Positions 59,846-61,853 of a DNA stretch of 61,853 nt are shown here, piece by piece. Each line of letters begins with the position of its first letter. Position 1 is the first letter of the stretch. Under the pieces are notes generated by a model that was not told where the DNA came from, did no database searches, and saw only the letters and a list, made by a program, of their open reading frames with translations. A program made the position numbers and the translations under genes. Source of the stretch: Pseudomonadota bacterium. GTDB taxonomy: Bacteria; Pseudomonadota; Alphaproteobacteria; Rhizobiales; Xanthobacteraceae. The DNA lies in NCBI GenBank assembly GCA_023451825.1, contig JAEXYA010000016.1, forward strand, positions 1 to 61,853. Direction: 5' to 3'.

Positions 59846-59873
59846 TTGATTTAGAACAAATTGATTCAAGACA
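59846..59873. promoter_or_regulatory. Possible FixK/FNR-like sites before the globin chemoreceptor
   Basis: TTGATTTAGAACAA and TTGATTCAAGACAA each fit TTGA-N6-ACAA, one base from the TTGA-N6-TCAA consensus. They lie about 40-65 bases upstream of the ATG. Two near-matches beside an oxygen-sensor gene are suggestive only. Confidence 0.3.
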
Positions 59874-59947
59874 ATTCGGGGCATGCCATTTCGGCCGACC
59901 GGCAAGCTTCGCTCGCGCCTGTTGCCGGCCCGCATCACCCATATTGG

Positions 59948-61480
59948 TTACATCGTCGCGCCCAGCACCCATGGCGCGAATTCGGCGCTGCCGACATCGA
60001 AGCTTTCGCTCTTGGTGCGCTGGCCGGAGGCCGTTGCGAGCATCAGCTCAAAAATGCGCTGGCCGCATTCCTGCACGGTCTCGTCGCCATCGAGCACGGT
60101 GCCGCAATTGATGTCCATGTCGTCTTCCATGCGCTTGAACATCGGCGAATTGGTCGCGAGCTTGATGGATGGCGCCGGCTTGCAGCCGAACACGCTGCCG
60201 CGGCCGGTGGTGAAGCACACCATATTGGCGCCGCCGGCGACTTGCCCTGTCGCGGCGACGGGGTCGTAGCCGGGCGTGTCCATGAAGACAAAGCCTTTCT
60301 TGGTGATGGTTTCGGCGTAGTTCAGCACATCGACGAGATTGGTCGAGCCGGCCTTGGCCATGGCGCCGAGCGATTTTTCGAGGATCGTGGTGAGACCACC
60401 GGCCTTGTTGCCCGGCGACGGATTGGCGTTCATCTCGGCGCCTTCCCGCTCGCAATATTTTTCCCACCAGCGCATCAGGCCGACCAGCTTTTCACCGACC
60501 TCGCGCGAGACAGCGCGGCGCGTGAGGAGATGTTCGGCGCCGTAAGTCTCCGGCGTTTCCGACAGCACCACCGTGCCGCCGTGACGGACGAGCAGATCGC
60601 TGGCCGCGCCGAGCGCCGGATTGGCCGAGATGCCGGAATAGCCATCCGAACCGCCGCATTGAAGCGCCACAGTCAGTTCGCTGGCCGAGACTTCCTCGCG
60701 CGTGACCTTGTTGCTATCGGCTAGCGCTTCCTTGACGAAGGCGATGCCTGCTTCGGTCGTTTTGCGGGTGCCGCCGATGTCCTGGATCTGCATCTCGCGC
60801 AGCCGGCCGGCGAGCTTCTGCTCCTGCATCAAGCCACCGATCTGGTTGATCTCGCAGCCGAGGCCGAGCACGACCACATGCGAGAAATTCACGTGGCGCG
60901 CATAGCCGCCGAGCGTGCGGCGAAGCAGTGTCAGCGGCTCGTCCTGCGTCATGCCGCAGCCGGTCTTGTGCGTGAGTGCGACGACGCCATCGACATTGGG
61001 ATAGTCGGCGAGCGGATCATGGCCCGAGAACGGATTGCGCTTGAACACGTCGGCGACCAGGCTCGCCACATGCGCGCTGCAATTCACCGAGGTCAGCAGG
61101 CCGATATAGTTGCGCGTGGCGACGCGGCCGTCGCTGCGCCTGATGCCCATGAAACTCGCGGGCAGATCGAAATTCGGCGTCGGCTTCACATCGACGCCGT
61201 AGGCATAGTCGCGATCGAATTCGCCCATGCCGCAATTCTGCGTATGCACATGCTGGCCCGGCGCAATCGGCTGGGTGGCGAAGCCGATGATCTGGCCGTA
61301 GCGATAGATCGGCTCGTTCACGGCGATGGGGCGGATCGCCACCTTGTGGCCGGCGGGAATGCGCTCCGATGTGGTGACGCCTTTGGTCACCTCGACGCCC
61401 GGCAGCAGCGTGCTGCGCGCAATCAGCACGGCGTCGTCGGGATGCAGGCGGATGACGGGAGACGGAGCCGAAGACGACAT
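59948..61480 (-). CDS. uxaA: UxaA family altronate dehydratase
   Basis: A 510-residue Fe/Mn-dependent sugar-acid dehydratase. Residues about 10-95 are the SAF domain (VIRLHPDDAVLIARSTLLPG), and the rest is the catalytic UxaA region: FMGIRRSDGRVATRNYIGLL, HKTGCGMTQDEPL with its metal-site Cys, LQCGGSDGYSGISANPALGA, and MDINCGTVLDGDETVQECGQ. The family dehydrates altronate or galactarate to keto-deoxy acids. No uronate pathway genes are adjacent, so altronate is the default but not the only possible substrate. It is encoded as a single gene. Confidence 0.9.
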   Translation of the reverse strand: MSSSAPSPVIRLHPDDAVLIARSTLLPGVEVTKGVTTSERIPAGHKVAIRPIAVNEPIYRYGQIIGFATQPIAPGQHVHTQNCGMGEFDRDYAYGVDVKPTPNFDLPASFMGIRRSDGRVATRNYIGLLTSVNCSAHVASLVADVFKRNPFSGHDPLADYPNVDGVVALTHKTGCGMTQDEPLTLLRRTLGGYARHVNFSHVVVLGLGCEINQIGGLMQEQKLAGRLREMQIQDIGGTRKTTEAGIAFVKEALADSNKVTREEVSASELTVALQCGGSDGYSGISANPALGAASDLLVRHGGTVVLSETPETYGAEHLLTRRAVSREVGEKLVGLMRWWEKYCEREGAEMNANPSPGNKAGGLTTILEKSLGAMAKAGSTNLVDVLNYAETITKKGFVFMDTPGYDPVAATGQVAGGANMVCFTTGRGSVFGCKPAPSIKLATNSPMFKRMEDDMDINCGTVLDGDETVQECGQRIFELMLATASGQRTKSESFDVGSAEFAPWVLGATM

Positions 61481-61524
61481 GACGGGATTTCCTCGCGCGA
61501 GCTTATTGTTTGGAATGAGTCTAG

Positions 61525-61617
61525 CCCGTAGCCCGGATGAAGCGAAGCGTAATCCGGGGACCGCAGATATGCGGAAGCGCCGGTCCCCGGATTGCGCTGC
61601 GCTTCATCCGGGCTACG
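61525..61617. repeat. Palindromic intergenic repeat, CCCGTAGCCCGGATGAAGCG family
   Basis: Begins CCCGTAGCCCGGATGAAGCG and ends CGCTTCATCCGGGCTACG, with inner arms AATCCGGGGACCG and CGGTCCCCGGATT. Only one copy is seen in this window. Confidence 0.8.
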
Positions 61618-61853
61618 AAATCCTCACCAGACATGCGTCATCACCCCTATTGTTTGCGGCGCGGGGGCGCCGTCGTTCTCCGCATTCCCGCCCTCCCGAA
61701 AGAGGGCGCGCGGAACGCCGGGTGCCCGATGCACCCGTTGGTGCCTGATGCCGATGCGGTACTCCGCAAGGATATGCATCAGGACTTTCGGAATGATCGA
61801 GCACGAACTCGACGTTCCGCACGCGGTGTTTGGGGGCCGCTGCCTGCCCAGGG
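61618..61853. other. Right-end stretch without a recognisable gene
   Basis: High-GC sequence containing GCGCGCGGAACGCCGGGTGC-like text that resembles a larger dispersed repeat of this bacterial group. No open frame with a ribosome site is convincing. It may be the edge of a gene beyond the window. Confidence 0.4.

Overview
The window looks like a chromosomal segment of a Bradyrhizobiaceae/Nitrobacteraceae alphaproteobacterium (Bradyrhizobium, Rhodopseudomonas, Tardiphaga and relatives). This is inferred from the high GC content, the nearly complete hopanoid (hpn) cluster including the C-2 methylase HpnP, GGAAC/CGTT general-stress-type promoter sequences, a sigma54-regulated ABC/cyanase operon and many short palindromic intergenic repeats. 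No tRNA, rRNA, IS element, integrase or CRISPR array was seen, and the genus was not determined.

Left part (1-11 kb): a secreted hypothetical protein, an LLM-class flavin oxidoreductase and an AraC/GyrI-like regulator. Next is a small foreign-looking operon: mobile mystery protein A (XRE-type), mobile mystery protein B (Fic) and a HEPN-like third gene. An AT-rich 22-bp inverted repeat lies upstream of it. Then comes a nitrate/cyanate-type ABC transporter with cyanase (SBP, permease, ATPase, cynS) behind a recognisable -24/-12 promoter, divergent from its likely PAS-AAA+ sigma54 activator, with a candidate enhancer site between them. A GlcG/HbpS-type protein follows.

Accessory island (about 11.1-17.3 kb): two tandem HTH paralogues, a solitary XRE gene that runs into the remnant of a third HTH paralogue, a KAP-type P-loop NTPase divergent from a protein with an RX4H (HEPN-like) motif, and a DUF3427-like/HNH endonuclease. 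The endonuclease lies between a 63-bp relic of the 3' end of the neighbouring PEP-mutase-family gene and the intact gene. This is the most likely place for an undescribed defence module, although every function there is inferred.

Core metabolism (17.3-36.8 kb): PEP mutase/isocitrate lyase family protein, TrmJ-type RNA methyltransferase with a DUF559-like tail, icd, an S9 peptidase, an SDR, a CPA2 antiporter, alaS, then the glycine cleavage operon gcvT-gcvH-gcvP behind a tandem glycine riboswitch, an M20 amidohydrolase and a GMC oxidoreductase.

Hopanoid region (36.9-56.8 kb): hpnO, a DUF2147 protein, hpnN, ispH, hpnH, hpnG, shc/hpnF, hpnE, hpnD and hpnC, with hpnP further on. Together these predict: isoprenoid supply (IspH), FPP to squalene (HpnD, HpnC, HpnE), cyclisation (Shc), side-chain extension (HpnH, HpnG, HpnO), C-2 methylation (HpnP) and transport to the outer membrane (HpnN). 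A second MMPL/RND exporter and two small secreted proteins sit beside hpnC. hpnP lies between eutB and eutC, so two corrinoid-dependent activities are interleaved. A globin-coupled chemotaxis receptor is directly upstream of eutB, and a UxaA-family altronate dehydratase gene ends the window.
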